From Ancistrus triradiatus (Eukaryota > Chordata > Actinopteri > Siluriformes > Loricariidae): a DNA stretch of 64,000 nucleotides. Below, one piece after another: positions 33,401 through 45,089 of the stretch (its first letter is position 1; the number at the start of each line of letters is the position of its first letter). The stretch is from NCBI GenBank assembly GCA_025084515.1, contig JAJAGP010001973.1:1-64000 (forward strand), written 5' to 3'. The notes under the pieces are model-generated. The model did no database searches and was not told where the DNA came from. It saw only the letters and a list, made by a program, of their open reading frames with translations. The translations under genes were made by a program, and so were the position numbers.

Positions 33401-36400
33401 TTACCCCCCAAGTCCATCAGAACTCCTCCAGCCTCCTCCACGATGACCGCGGCAGCTGCAACGTCCCAGCAGTGGATCCCAATCTCATAGTATGCCTCCA
33501 CACAACCAGTGGCTACCAAACACATGTTTAACGCAGCCGAGCCCACACCACGAATCCTAACAGAGAGAGAAATCGAATGTACTGGAGCAGATCTTATGAT
33601 GATGATTATGATGATGGTGATGTGTGTCTGTACCCATGCACTGGCAGACACAGGATCCTCCTCATGTTGCTGAAGATCTTCTCCACCACCTCGGGTTCCC
33701 TGTTTGAGCCGAACTCAGTGGCGATGATCGACTGCTTGACATCTGAAAAGGGATTTGTTTAGTCTGGATTAGAACTGGATGAACTTGTCAGTGTTACTGT
33801 TAGGCACTAACTAACCTGTCTGGTCTGACACGTGGAGAGGTTGTCCGTTACAGAACGCCCCCTTCCCTCTGCGTGCTGTGTACATCTTATCCTCTATACA
33901 GCTGTAAACCACGCCGAACTCCAACTGCAACGCAACACAACGTTAGGGTTAAAGCAGAGGGGTAACAGTGTGCCCTTGTATGCAGCCTGAGCGTCTCTCA
34001 CCTTCTTATTTACAGCAAAGCCGATGGATACAGCCACGAAAGGATATCTGCACAGAGTTACAAAGAGCTCAGGTCATATATATATATATATATGTGAGTG
34101 TGTGTGAGATGCCATCCAGCGTTGTTGTGTTTGGAGATGTTGCAGTACCCATGCACAAAGTTGGTGGTGCCATCCACCGGGTCGATGATCCAGGTTGGAT
34201 TGTCAGAGAGAATGCAGGGCTCACCAGCAGCCACCGATTCCTCACCTATAAAACTGAACCAGACAGGAAAACGAATAAAGCAGGTGTTCTGTGTAAATGT
34301 GGTTTGTTTCAGAAAATCACACATTTTCATCACTAATTAATGCATCCCAAGTGTGACCGGTCAAAATGAGCAGATGTTATGGCTGCACATTATTATCAGC
34401 AGAGTGAAACTACAGAACATTTACATTTAGCAGACACCCTTATCCAGAGCGAATGACAAGTGCTATGTAATGTACTCAGTAGACATCATCTCATGCTAGC
34501 ACAAATAGCGTATAGCCCAAGAACACCATCCAAATCAAACCATGTTGTAGGAACAATACAATAACTTGTATACAGTCTAACTTTGGTATATCTATCTTGA
34601 TATACAAGAGACTGGATGAGCACCCAAGTGGCTTCCCAGGAAAGGAAAGACTTAATGTTTCTGGAAATGTCTACATGACCAGGTCAGGTCGGGAGTATGA
34701 GCAGAGAAACTGATCATACTGAGCAGATATCAAAGCTACACCAACATTTCGTACCTTCTCTGAGGGTGTGTGCAGCTTGGTACCTGTGTTCAGGAAAGTT
34801 ATCCTTGATCGAACAGATAATGAGATTCTCCACGATCTGGTCGGTTTTGGTGACCAGATCGACCGAGGAGCTCTTGCACATGACCTTTAAGTCGCTCTGC
34901 ACAGCGTCTCTCACCAACTGGAAATGAAAACGGCATTAAGACTACATTCATGAATAATAACCATAATAATAATCATCACCCTCATCATCATTATCATGTT
35001 TATTTATATGGCACCTTTAATATAAGCAGCAGTTCAAAGTGACGAGAGGACAAGACTCAAATTAAAAGAAAAACATGATTAAAAGAATCATGCCATAGGA
35101 TCAGTACAGTCCAGTGTTTTTCATTTCATCCATTCCTGCATTTCAGGCCTGCAACACATTCCAAAAAAGGTTGGGACGGGGGCCAATTTGGAGCTAGTAA
35201 TGAATTTAAAAAAACAAATAATGAGGTGATTTCAAACAAGTAATGTCAACGGGTGATTATAATCATGATTTGCTACAAAAGCAGTATTCAGGAAAAGGTA
35301 GAGGAGCAGAGGATCTCCAGTTTCTCAACAAATGCATCAGTAAATTATTGAAATTTTAAAAATAATATACCTCAAAGAAATATTGGAAGGGATTTACATA
35401 TATCTTCCTCTACAGTGCATAATATCATGAAATTATTCAAGGAGGCCTCTAGGATGGACCATCACACAGTGGAAACGTGTATTGTGCTCAGACCAATCAG
35501 TATTCCAGATCTCTTTTGGAAAACATGGATGCTGTGTGCTCCGGACCAAAGACAAAATGGACCATCCAGACTGTTATCAGCTACAAAAGCCAGGCTCTGT
35601 CATGGTATGGGGTTGGATCAGTGCCCTTGGCAAAGGTCATTTACACTTCTGTGATGGCAGCATTAATGCAGAAAAGTACATTGAGATTTTAGAGCAACAT
35701 AAGCTGCCTTCAAGACGACGTCTTTTCCAGGGACATCCATGCATTTTTCAACAAGACAATGCAAAACCACATGTCGCACACATTAGCATAGCATAGATTA
35801 GCATAGCATAGATTAGCATACTATCCCAGGTTTTTCTCATTTGGGGTTGTAAATCAGAATTAGAAAAAAAAAAACAATTACAAACATGAGCGTGACAGAA
35901 GTTGGAATTAAAACACTAATGTAAACAAAAAACAAAAGTAAAAATAAGGCTGAGATGTACGGTACTGCGCAAAAGTCTTAGGCCACCATTAGATTAGATA
36001 TAACATTGTTTTAACAAAGGTATAATGACCATGTATGATTATTTCTCAGTCTCTGTATTAGAATACAACCAGAAAATACAGGAGACTTGTTTTTTTTTTA
36101 ACCCAGCTTCTATAGGCTACAGTGGCAAGTACTTAGTGTGACCTCCCCTTACACATCTGGCAGCTTCATCAGGATGCCAAGTTGGCCCAGTCTGAAGAAG
36201 CTTGATCTGGAATTGTCTTTTTTGAAGGGTAGCAGCCAAGAAGCCAGTTTTTAGGAAGGGGAACAGGGTGAAAAGACTAAGATATGCTAAATCTCACAAA
36301 GATTGGAATGAAGATCCGTGGAAAGGTATATTCTGGATTGATGAATCCAAGTTTGACATTCTGGGGTCCAATAGTCAACAATACGTTATATTTGGTCATT

Positions 36401-36540
36401 ATACCATTGCTAAAAAACAAATCTAATGGTGGCCCTCTCCCACCATTTCCATTTTTCAATATAATACACAGACAAACCTCTCCTGCCCGCCTGGCCACAG
36501 CCACGGCATGGTCCATAGCTTCCTGCCACACGTCAGACAT
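30437..36540 (-). CDS. impa1: Inositol monophosphatase, IMPA1 type, eight exons
   Basis: A cytosolic Mg-dependent, lithium-sensitive phosphatase that converts inositol monophosphates to free inositol for phosphoinositide signalling (family knowledge). Exons in gene order: 36540-36478, 34917-34784, 34253-34149, 34047-34002, 33924-33816, 33742-33634, 33556-33405 and 30561-30437. All are GT-AG and total 843 nt (280 aa); human IMPA1 is 277 aa. The two family signatures are present: WIIDPVDGTTNFVHG and GIHCWDVAAAAVIVEEAGG. Metal ligands E70, D90, D93 and D220 fall at the same numbers as in human IMPA1. GEESVAAGE and DGTTNF favour IMPA1 over IMPA2. Which teleost paralogue this is was not determined. 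The 2.8-kb last intron holds a Tc1-A copy and a MITE. The first intron ends its transposon debris about 35 bases from exon 1. Confidence 0.9.
30770..30895 (-). repeat. tRNA-like SINE head, tentative
   Basis: On the minus strand TGGCATAGTGG resembles a pol III box A and GGTTTGAGTCC (30836-30846) a box B, about 30 bases apart. It does not fold into a convincing tRNA, so it is probably a tRNA-derived SINE remnant in the impa1 last intron. Confidence 0.4.
31222..32794 (-). mobile_element. Tc1-like transposon (family A), near full length but broken
   Basis: Has tacagtggtgcttgaaagtt at the left and tttcaagcaccattgta at the right. Transposase pieces are on the minus strand: HTH part GLHQSTVRQTVYKWRKFKTI at 32179-32382, and DDE part ending AGGGSNMVSACFAASGQDGL-like sequence at 31845-32111, with insertions and frameshifts. 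It is in the last impa1 intron. Confidence 0.9.
32797..33268. mobile_element. MITE with Tc1-type inverted ends
   Basis: Begins atacactatgtagacaaaaa and gtatgtggacaccc and ends gggtgtccacacacctttg and tctatatagtgtat, so the ends are inverted copies. The interior is non-coding. Ends are shared with 28600-28740 and 62497-62965. Confidence 0.75.
34077..34093. repeat. (TA)n microsatellite
   Basis: A short TA tract followed by a GT-rich stretch, in the impa1 intron between exons 3 and 4. Confidence 0.85.
34419..34470 (-). repeat. SINE 3' tail fragment
   Basis: acatttacatttagcagaca and cccttatccagagcg are the inverted 3' tail of the tRNA-derived teleost SINE. Only about 50 bases remain. Confidence 0.6.
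35120..35850 (+). mobile_element. Tc1-like transposon fragment (family D)
   Basis: Best family D copy in the window. DDE-domain sequence at 35415-35796 includes CYQLQKPGSVMVWGWISALG, GHLHFCDGSINAEKYIEILE and HPCIFQQDNAKPHVAH. The N-terminal HTH part is deleted and the 3' end is short. It is in impa1 intron 1. Confidence 0.85.
35960..36443 (+). mobile_element. Tc1-like fragment (family G) beside impa1 exon 1
   Basis: Starts gcgcaaaagtcttaggccac and closes caaatctaatggtggcc. A decayed frame at about 36240-36395 gives RLRYAKSHKDWNEDPWKGIF and WIDESKFDILGSNSQQY, typical of a Tc1-like DDE domain. Its end is about 35 bases from the exon 1 splice donor. Confidence 0.75.
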
Positions 36541-36899
36541 CTTGGCCTCGATGCAAATTCCCTACAAAGGTCTGCAATCAAGCACACAGACTCCAGGATT
36601 TAGTAGAATGAGATATTATGAACAATTAAGTGTGAATGTTTTAGAGAATCAGAACTCCCTGGGAAGACTGTTCAACTTTTCGTTAAATAAATAAAGACCT
36701 TGTTCTTTGTGTAGATGCAACAGAAACAAATTGTGAAGTAACATTTGTGAAGTGAGTTGAAGGGAGATTACAGAAGGATTTTGGACTGAGTATCTCATCA
36801 AGCTTGTATTGTTATGTCACTCTATTGAGGATTCAAAGTGGAATGAATGCCTGGGTGCCAATAATTCTAGAGCTGACTAAATGAATGCTTTTAAGAATA

Positions 36900-37670
36900 A
36901 ATAATAGATAATCAAGACAATCTGAGTAAACTGCAACTTTTACTATTCAATAGTGATGGCAATCCGAAGCTTTCTGAAGCTTTCCTGACTGAATCGAAAA
37001 GGTTAAAGTTCAGTACCAGAAGCTTCATGGCACAGTGCGCATTACCGCCATCTGGTGGCCACAACCTCAAAGTGCTTGTATGTAATGGACAAAGGATACT
37101 GCTCCAGTGAATTAAAAACATGACTGACCAGACTAAATCGTTTGTTGTGCATGTCTTCAGAATCTCATTGCTGAGTTGGGTACATACAACCAGGGGTTTG
37201 TTAGAACATCGTGATGGCTGAATAATACAATGTATTCTATTACAATACCCAACAGTGATGTACTCAGAATAAATTTAGAATACACTTGATAAGGCACACT
37301 GGAAAAGCTATACTGTTGTAATTCGTATTACATTCACACTGTTGCTGGATGGAATTTGATACCAGTCCATAGCTAGGCTCCCAGGGAATGGTCCATAATT
37401 GAACACCCCGCCCTCATACACGGTAAATTACATCTGCATGAAGCCTGGCTAAGCCAGAAGGCCCTGGGGAGATTCTGAACACATGTTACCACAGCGGTGG
37501 GCTAGCAAGGCTGGATCAACCCTGGAGAGGGTGCGAGTCCACACAGGGCCAGTCCTGAGTGTTGCTCAGCCAATCATATTTTAGAAACGGAACTATCAGT
37601 TGTCACTCATTTTCATAATAGCTTAATCCACTTCAGGGTCTCAGAGAACCATACCCTAACCAGCAACATG
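36900..37670. other. Region without recognised gene upstream of impa1
   Basis: Presumed impa1 5' flank. Nothing convincing was found; a short gcgagtccacacagggccag stretch at about 37530 is reminiscent of repeat DNA only. Confidence 0.35.
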
Positions 37671-38000
37671 GGACTGTGGTAGCCTAGAGGTTAAGGTACT
37701 AGACTTTGGACCTCTGCCAAGCTGCCACTGTTGGGTCCTTGAGCAAGACCCTTAACCTACAATTGCTTGGATTGTAAGATTGTATTAATTGTAAGTCGCT
37801 CTGGATAAGGGCGTCTGCTAAATGCTGTAAATGTAAATGTTCATGAGTCCACCAGCAGAAGAACACTGAACAACAATGGTGTGCATGGCAGCGTTGCAAG
37901 GAGAAAGTCACATAAGGACAGTGGTAGCCTGGCGGTTAAGGTACTGTTGGGTCTGTTGGGTCCTTGAGCAAGACCTACAATTGCTTGGATTAGCACAGGG
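37671..38000 (+). repeat. Two SINE copies separated by a Tc1-A scrap
   Basis: 37671-37839 is a tRNA-derived SINE (ctggataagggcgtctgcta, then aatgtaaatg end). 37840-37910 is a 70-base Tc1-A piece (gaacactgaacaacaatggt). 37915-38000 is a second, deleted SINE head. The tail-to-Tc1 join is abrupt. Confidence 0.7.
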
Positions 38001-38004
38001 ACAG

Positions 38005-38225
38005 CATAACATAGCACAGGGAACCAACCCTAGAATGGGCACCAATCCATCACAGGGCACATGCACACACACACACTCACGCTGGAACACTTTAGAGACA
38101 CCTATATATCTAATACATGTCTTTGGAATGTGAAAAGAAACTGGAAAAACACATAGACTAGTGGACAGTGAACAAGCAGCAGCCGGACTGGGACTCAAAC
38201 CTGGGTCACTGGAGCTGTGAGGTAG
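38005..38225 (-). repeat. DANA-like SINE, diverged
   Basis: On the minus strand it carries an inverted head with a pol III box-like caggtttgagtcccag, then a body with cattccaaagacatgta, and a 3' part with ccctgtgatggattggtgcc. Confidence 0.55.
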
Positions 38226-39656
38226 CTCCAGAGACCCATATATATAAGAATTAAAAAAGATTAGTGTTCATTTGTTCTTCATTTCTCATCCATGGTAGAA
38301 TAACGCCCACTTTAGTATTAAATCACTTTATCTATTTAGTGTGTGCGCCCCAGGACAACAAGTAGTTCAGAAACACCCCTGTTATACAAATATGCACTAT
38401 GTTTATAAAAACGTGTTGCCTGTTCATTTCAACAGGGCGTTTTCGGCTGGTTCATTACGTCTTTATTCTCTAAATTCAAGTTTATTCTTGAAACGTTACG
38501 ACTTGACTATCGAACTCCAATTCCCATTTAAAACCAGTCACACAAAATCCCGTCGTATAAACGCTATTAAGAGCTGCTTTCACACTCATGCTCTATAACC
38601 AACACTGATCTGAAGATCAACGACTATCACCTACAGATCAGCTTCTTGTCCTACACTTCCTGACTCATACAAACCACCTTCTTCTTGACATCAACCGATG
38701 TACAAGGTTCATTTAGATCAATACAACCTCAGCTAAAGCCAGAATAGTGATTATACAACCTCATTAACGTTATAAAGGAAAACAAGTGATATCATAAATA
38801 TGATGAATAAAATAACTGACCGTCTAAAAGCGGACGCTCTTGAAACAGAAACGTCAAAACAAGCTTCTTCTTCTAATCAGTAAAGACAAACACCACCACC
38901 CAGTGGAGAGAAACGGCACTACGACCAAACACCATCTAGCGGAAAATGCATTCCATTTCGGCTTACTTGTGTTTTTGACGTGAAGATAAATTAAACGTAT
39001 AACATAAAAAATGACATGAGTCTGGCTGCAGACATGCACTCTCAGCCCCACATGCACTGCCAGACAGGAAGAGGAAATACGTAACGTTTGTTGACATTTA
39101 TTGAAGAAGAGAAAGAATAGGGCAGCTTTAAGTGAATGACTCGTAATACTTGTTTGTAAATAATTATACGTTTAGATGGCGACATTTCAGCGCCTGTGTT
39201 TATCACTGTACACATTTGCGTTGCTTTTTGAATGTTAGATTTACTCATTTTGGTCGTATTATTAATAATAACGTTTTGTTGACGACGTCTTGCTGGATTG
39301 AGTGATAAAATCAATACAACAGGCATCAATAGAATTTCTGTAGTAGTCACTTTTCTCAACATCGAATAAATACACTTAAACACACGTCCTTTATACAGCC
39401 AACAAATATACTGAACTAACAAATATTAGTTAAAGACATGAAATAAGTGGGGCAACGGCGCCGAGACTGAAGGTGTGTCTGAAATCACACCCATAGACTG
39501 ATATAATATATTAATAAGAAAATAATACAATATATATATTATGTGTGTGGTTCATATTCTTCTTATTTTGGGTTAATGTTGATTGGCATACTGTACTGGT
39601 GCATTATCGCCACCTACTGGACGGGATTCCATGCACAGCGGTTAGACTGTAGACTG
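38226..39656. other. Region without recognised features
   Basis: AT-rich single-copy-looking sequence. Open frames here are short and show no family similarity that I recognise. It could include a non-coding upstream exon of impa1, but no evidence fixes one. Confidence 0.35.
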
Positions 39657-40554
39657 TACAGTGGGGCAAAAAAGTATACAAACACGACGAGTTGAGTTTT
39701 TACCAAAAAGTTCTATTTTGGTTTCGTCTGACCACATGATATCCACATCCCAATCCTCTTCTGGATCATCCATATGCTCTCTGGCAAACTTGAGACGGGC
39801 ATGGACATGCACTGGCTTAAGCAGGGGGGCACGCCTGGCACTGCAGGATCTGAGTCCCTCTCGGCATAGTGTGTTACTGATGGTAGCCTTTGTTACTTTG
39901 GTCCCAGCTCTCTGCAGGTCATTCATCAGGTCCCTCTGTGTAGTTCTGGGATTTTTGCTCACTGTTCCCATGATCATTTTGACCCCACAGGATGAGATCT
40001 TGCGTGGGGCCCCAGATCGAGGGAGATTATCAGTGGTCTCGTATGTCTTCCATTTTCTTACAATTGCTCCCACAGTTGATTTATTCACACCAACCTGCTC
40101 GCCTATTGTAGATTCACTCTTCCCTGGTGCAGGTCTACATTTTTCTTCCTGGTGTCCCCTTCGGAAGCTCTTTGGTTTTTGGCTATGGTTGAGTTTGGAG
40201 TCTGACTGTTTGAGGCTGTGGACAGGTGTCCTTTTATACAGATAACGAGGTCAAGCGGTGCCATTAATACAGGTAACGAGTGGAGGACAGAAGAACTTCT
40301 TAAAGAAGAAGTTTACAGGTCTGTGAGAGCCAGAGATCTTGCTTGTTTGTGGCCGACCAAATACTTATTTTCCACTATGATTTACAATTAAATTCTTTAA
40401 AAATCCTACAATGTGATTTCCTAGATTTTTTTTCTCATTTTGTCTCTCACAGGTGAAGTGTACCTATGATGAAAATTATAGACCTCTCTCATCTTTCTAA
40501 GTAGGAGAACTTGCACAATCAGTGGCTGACTAAATACTGTTTTGCCCCACTGTA
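39657..40554 (-). mobile_element. Tc1-like transposon (family B), internally deleted
   Basis: Ends tacagtggggcaaaaaagta and tttgccccactgta. The minus-strand frame 40088-39642 keeps an uninterrupted stretch of the HTH region and DDE start (STVGAIVRKWKTYETTDNLP, then DLMNDLQRAGTKVTKATISN and MWSDETKIELFGKNSTRR), with the catalytic remainder deleted. Confidence 0.92.
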
Positions 40555-41109
40555 TATACAGTCTGTTTGTTAGACACCCTGGGTAGCCTAATGCATGTTA
40601 TGCCCCAGAACAGACAATTCAAGGGAACGGATTATTAAATTGAAGGAAGATTTTAAGTTTCTACAAACTTTTCCACTTTGATACATCTAGGGCTCTGTAA
40701 TTTTCTTTGCTGTGCTCATCAAAGCACATTTGCTATATTTACTTCCATTAAGTTGCAATATAACTATCTGCCTCCATTATATATCACTTTTTACAACACA
40801 TTTTGTTGTTTTTTCCCATCAAACCACAGGACAGATACCGGACCGTAGTGCCTTGTACTGTGCATGTGATAAATAAATCTGAATCTGAAGATATCCTTAA
40901 GGTAGCTTTAATTTAACACATCCTTGTATCATTATTGAATTTAATTATATCTACAAGACAAAGTTATGCTTCCATTCAGTCTAATTTTCATATATAACCT
41001 TGTATAAATTGTTAAATTGTTACATTTGATTTATTTATGCACAAATATGAATAAATTGCCGTGTAAAAAATCTTAAAAACTGCTCTATAAAACAGCTCTG
41101 TAAAAACTG

Positions 41110-42265
41110 TATTCCATAATACCTAAGGCTTGGAGAAGGGCAGGGGGTGTCCTAATTCCTAAGGAGAAGGATGAAGTAGACATCAGTCAATTTTGACCAA
41201 TCTGCCTTCTCAATGTTGAGGGGAAAATGTTCTTCGGCGTGATCAAGCAGAGCCTGACCACCTATCTGGAGAAGAACAAACACATTGATACAGGCTGTGC
41301 AATCTCACCCCTGGCCTTCACAATGGCTGTGGAGGTCATTATCAGGGCCTCAAGATGGGTGGTGGGGGGTGAGCGAACTACGAATGAAATCCACCTTCCT
41401 CCTAATCGAGCATATATGGACGACTTGACCACTGTGACTACTACTGCAGCATGCACTAGGTGACTACTTATAAAACTGCAGGAGAACATCAAATGGGCCC
41501 AGATGAAAATCAAGGCAAAGAACCATCTCAATAGTCAAGGGTGAGCTTAAAAACGTTAGGTTCTGCATTGGTGATGACCCACATCCAATGGTGTCAGAGC
41601 AACCCATCAAGAGCTTGGGTAGATGGTACAGCGCAAGCCTCAGTGACAAAGAACAAGTGCAACAGCTAAGGCAGGACATTTCTAGTAGTCTGGAAAACAT
41701 CAACAAGACATTACTGCCAGGAAAGCTCAAGGTCTGGTGCCTGCAATTTGGTCTTCTCCATTGGGTAATGTGGTTGCTCACCATCTATGAGGTCCCAAAA
41801 ACAACAGTGGAAAAGATGGAGCAAACCATGACTTCATAAGTGAAGAAATGGCTCGGGGTCCCGCGTTGTCGGACTAACATCAGCCTCTATGGCATAGGAG
41901 TCCTTGAATTGCCTATCACGAGCCTCACTGAAGAGTATAAGTTCTCCAAAGTGAGGCTCCAGATGACTTTGAGGGACTCCAGAGACCAGACCATCAGCAA
42001 TGTTGCACAACCCCTGTCAACTGGGCGGAAATGGACACCATCCGATGCGGTGCAGCAGGCTACGTCAGCCCTGAGGCATAGTGAAATTGTAGGGCATGTC
42101 CAATTGTAAAGAAGAGGCCTTGGCCTTGTGGAGGGTAAACCGACCTGGTGATGTCTCCTCGATTGGTGACGAAACGTTTGCAATACAATTGCAAAGCTCG
42201 GAGAACAACCCAGAACCAACCAACTCAACCCGGGCTACCAATATTCAAAATTATTTCAAAGTGAC
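41110..42265 (+). mobile_element. Non-LTR-type reverse transcriptase remnant
   Basis: Frames 41227-41463, 41588-41839 and 41840-42109 encode pieces of a reverse transcriptase. The catalytic motif AYMDDLTTVT is visible at about 41408-41437, preceded by GCAISPLAFTMAVEVIIRAS. The downstream pieces contain KWLGVPRCRTNISLYGIGVL and ELPITSLTEEYKFSKVRLQM. Stops and frameshifts separate the pieces and the upstream endonuclease or N-terminal part is missing. The LINE clade is not determined. Confidence 0.85.
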
Positions 42266-42914
42266 TAGTTTATATAGTTATAGGTTATAGAGAATATACA
42301 GGTAAGGGGGGGGGGGCAAACAAAGGAGTACTACCTACACTAGGACAGAAACAAACATGTTACAGATTGTTACAAATAAGCAGCAGAAAGTCATACACAC
42401 AAAGAAGAGTAACTTACACAAACGAGCTAAAGAACAAGCAAGGACACAACTGTTAAGGTAGTTACACACTCACACAGACACACACACGATGGACTTCTGT
42501 TAGCTCCTGCTGCCACTTGAGGATCTGTAGTGTTGATTGGCTGTTGAGGTGACCAGCTGTTAAAAGCCACAACATCCGGAGTTAAAAGACAGATTTTTAT
42601 TTCCTATCATAATTTTAAGCACATTAAAGTGAATGGACGTTGATCAGATGGTCATTAAATGGCACTTACCTGTACAGAGGGTTTGTAGTGAACTATTGAA
42701 TGTGGACTAAAACAGTAAAACAATAACTGCATAGCGACATGTTTACTTATGGATATGATTTCTCAGGGTCACATAGTATTTTTGATTGTGTTAATTATGC
42801 AACCATTGCACTAACTTCTGGTTTGCATCAAGAGGGCCCTGTAACTCAGAAGCCCCTGACTAGGCAAAAACTTAAGTCGACAAGGAAGGGATCCCAGAGG
42901 AACCAGACAACAGA

Positions 42915-44007
42915 AGTAAACACAAAGTGCAGTTTTTAAATGAAGGTGTTTATTATTAAGGGAGAAAAAAAATCTACATGGCCCTGTGTGAAAAAGTGAT
43001 TGCCCTCTAAACCTAATAACTGGTTGGGCCACCCTTAGCAGCAACAACTGCCAACCAAGCATTTGCGATAACTTGCAATGATTCTTTTACAGCATTGTGG
43101 AGGAACTTTGGCCACTCATCTTTGCAGAATTGTTGTAATTCGGCCACATCGGAGGGTTTTCCAGCATGAACGGCCTTTTTAAGGTCATGCCACAGCATCT
43201 CAATAGGATTCAAGTCAGGACTTTGACTAGGTCACTGCAAAGTCTTCATTTTGTTTTTCTTCAGCCATTCAGAGGTGGACTTGCTGGTGTGTTTTGGATC
43301 ATTGTCCTGCTGCAGAACCCAAGTTCGTTTCAGTTTGAGGTCACGAACAGATGGCCGGACATTCTCCTTCAGGATTATTTGGTAGATAGCAGAATTCATA
43401 GTTCCAGTTATCACAGCAAGTCTTCCAGGTCCTGAAGCAGCAAAACAGCCCCAGACCATCACACTACCACCCCATATTTTACTGCTGCTATAATGTTCTG
43501 TTTCTGAAATGCTGTGTTACTTTTATTCCAAATGTAATGGGACACACACCTTCCAAAGAGTTTAACTTTTGTTTCGTCAGTCCACAGAATGTTTTCCCAA
43601 AAGTCTTGAAGATCATCAAGATGTGTTCTGGAAAAATTGAGATGAGTTTTAAATGTTTTTTTTGCTCAGCAGTGGTTTTCATCTTTTTTGCCCAGTCTCT
43701 TTCTTATGGTGGAGGCATGAACACTGACCTTAACTGAGGCAAGTGAGGCCTGCAGTTCTTTGGATGTTGTTTTGGGGTTTATTTGTGACCTCTTTATTTG
43801 TGACCATTTGTGGATAATGGCTCTCACTGTGGTTCGCTGGCATCCCAAAGCTTTAGAAATGGCTTATAACTTTGGCTTTATAACTGCATTTTGTATTTAC
43901 TTGTGTTGTCTTTGACTAATATTTAAATTGGTTTGAGGTTCCGAAACACTTAAGTGTGACAAACATGCAAAAAAATAGGAGGGCAAACACTTTTTCACAC
44001 CACTGTA
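42915..44007 (-). mobile_element. Tc1-like transposon (family C), left end lost
   Basis: The right repeat ttttttcacaccactgta-type end is at 43990-44007; the left end is truncated. Transposase pieces on the minus strand include ELQQFCKDEWPKFLHNAVKE (43013-43213), DNDPKHTSKSTSEWLKKNKM (43232-43462) and part of the HTH region (43666-43848). Confidence 0.88.
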
Positions 44008-44009
44008 TA

Positions 44010-44185
44010 CACTCAAGACAATGTCAGTTTATCATAATCAACTAACCTAACACGTATGTCTTTGCAAAGAAACTGGAGAACCCAGAGCAAACCCACCGGA
44101 AGGACCCAGACCGCTGCAGTCTGGGATTGAAGCCAGGACCTTCTTGCTGTGAGGCGGCGTTTTTTTTCACGGAGCCACCCGTGAC
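44010..44185 (-). repeat. DANA-like SINE fragment
   Basis: Minus strand: gtggctccgtg, gccgcctcacagcaagaagg, gcttcaatcccagac and gcaaagacatacgtgttagg. This is the same family as 2378-2677, with a poly-T interruption at 44160. Confidence 0.65.
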
Positions 44186-45089
44186 ATAGAATATAAAGTT
44201 TAAGTTCAGTTTCAGTTCATATTTCAGTAGTTCAGGCACAAAATGCTTCTCCTGTCCCTGTATCTTAAATCTCATTGAAGTAAGTAATATGTTTTATAAG
44301 GTAATAAAGACCTTTTCTGATAACGTATTGAACTTTTAATTGTGAGGAATTCACTTCAATTAGCTCGTCACTGTATTAGATGGATACTAGATCAGGGTTT
44401 AATTAAGCCAGTCAGAGAGGATTCTGTTTTGAAAATATCAATTAAACTGTGCTTATCATCTACAGTTAGTTCAGTGCATAAAACATAAGTGCCTGTACCT
44501 AGTTAGAAACATTAACAACAATTACAAGCCATGTCTATTTATTTATCGTGCATTATACTGCAATACCACACAAACACACACACACAAAAAGGCAAAACCC
44601 ATCATGTGTATATGATGGCTTTGAGTTTCTTTATTCCTTTTTTGATGTTCATTTCAAAAAACCTTCCTGACTGTTTATTAAGGTCCATGGTGAAATGGCA
44701 CTGTGGACAGTCGCTTTGGATATGGAGGGAAAAACAGCACAACATTTTTTACAACTCGCTGGTAGGCCATGTGCCAATAATCGTTTCTATCATTTACACA
44801 GGCCTTCATGTTACAATACATGGCAAAAGCTTTGTTGCCTAGAAGAGTACTGGCATATGTCTACTTGTCAGGTGGCACATTGTTAACTCTCCCAGTCATC
44901 AACAGGGGACAGTGGTTGTAAGCATTGTAACGTCCATGTGGATTATTTGCATAGTGCACCTTTAAACCAATCCCAATGCAGTCACCACATGTTTTCAAAC
45001 TGTATCAAATTGTACAAACGCATTGTTTATATTACACTTCCCATGTGAAACTGCAAATGACTGTCCTTCATTCCCCCATTAATTCAATT

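Noticed and set aside
33262..33762. Plus-strand ORFs over the impa1 exons
   Set aside because: Antisense shadows of impa1 exons 6 and 7, which show intact splice sites and the IMPase signature on the minus strand.
39661..40245. 194-codon plus-strand ORF
   Set aside because: Antisense of the Tc1-B transposase remnant; no independent homology.
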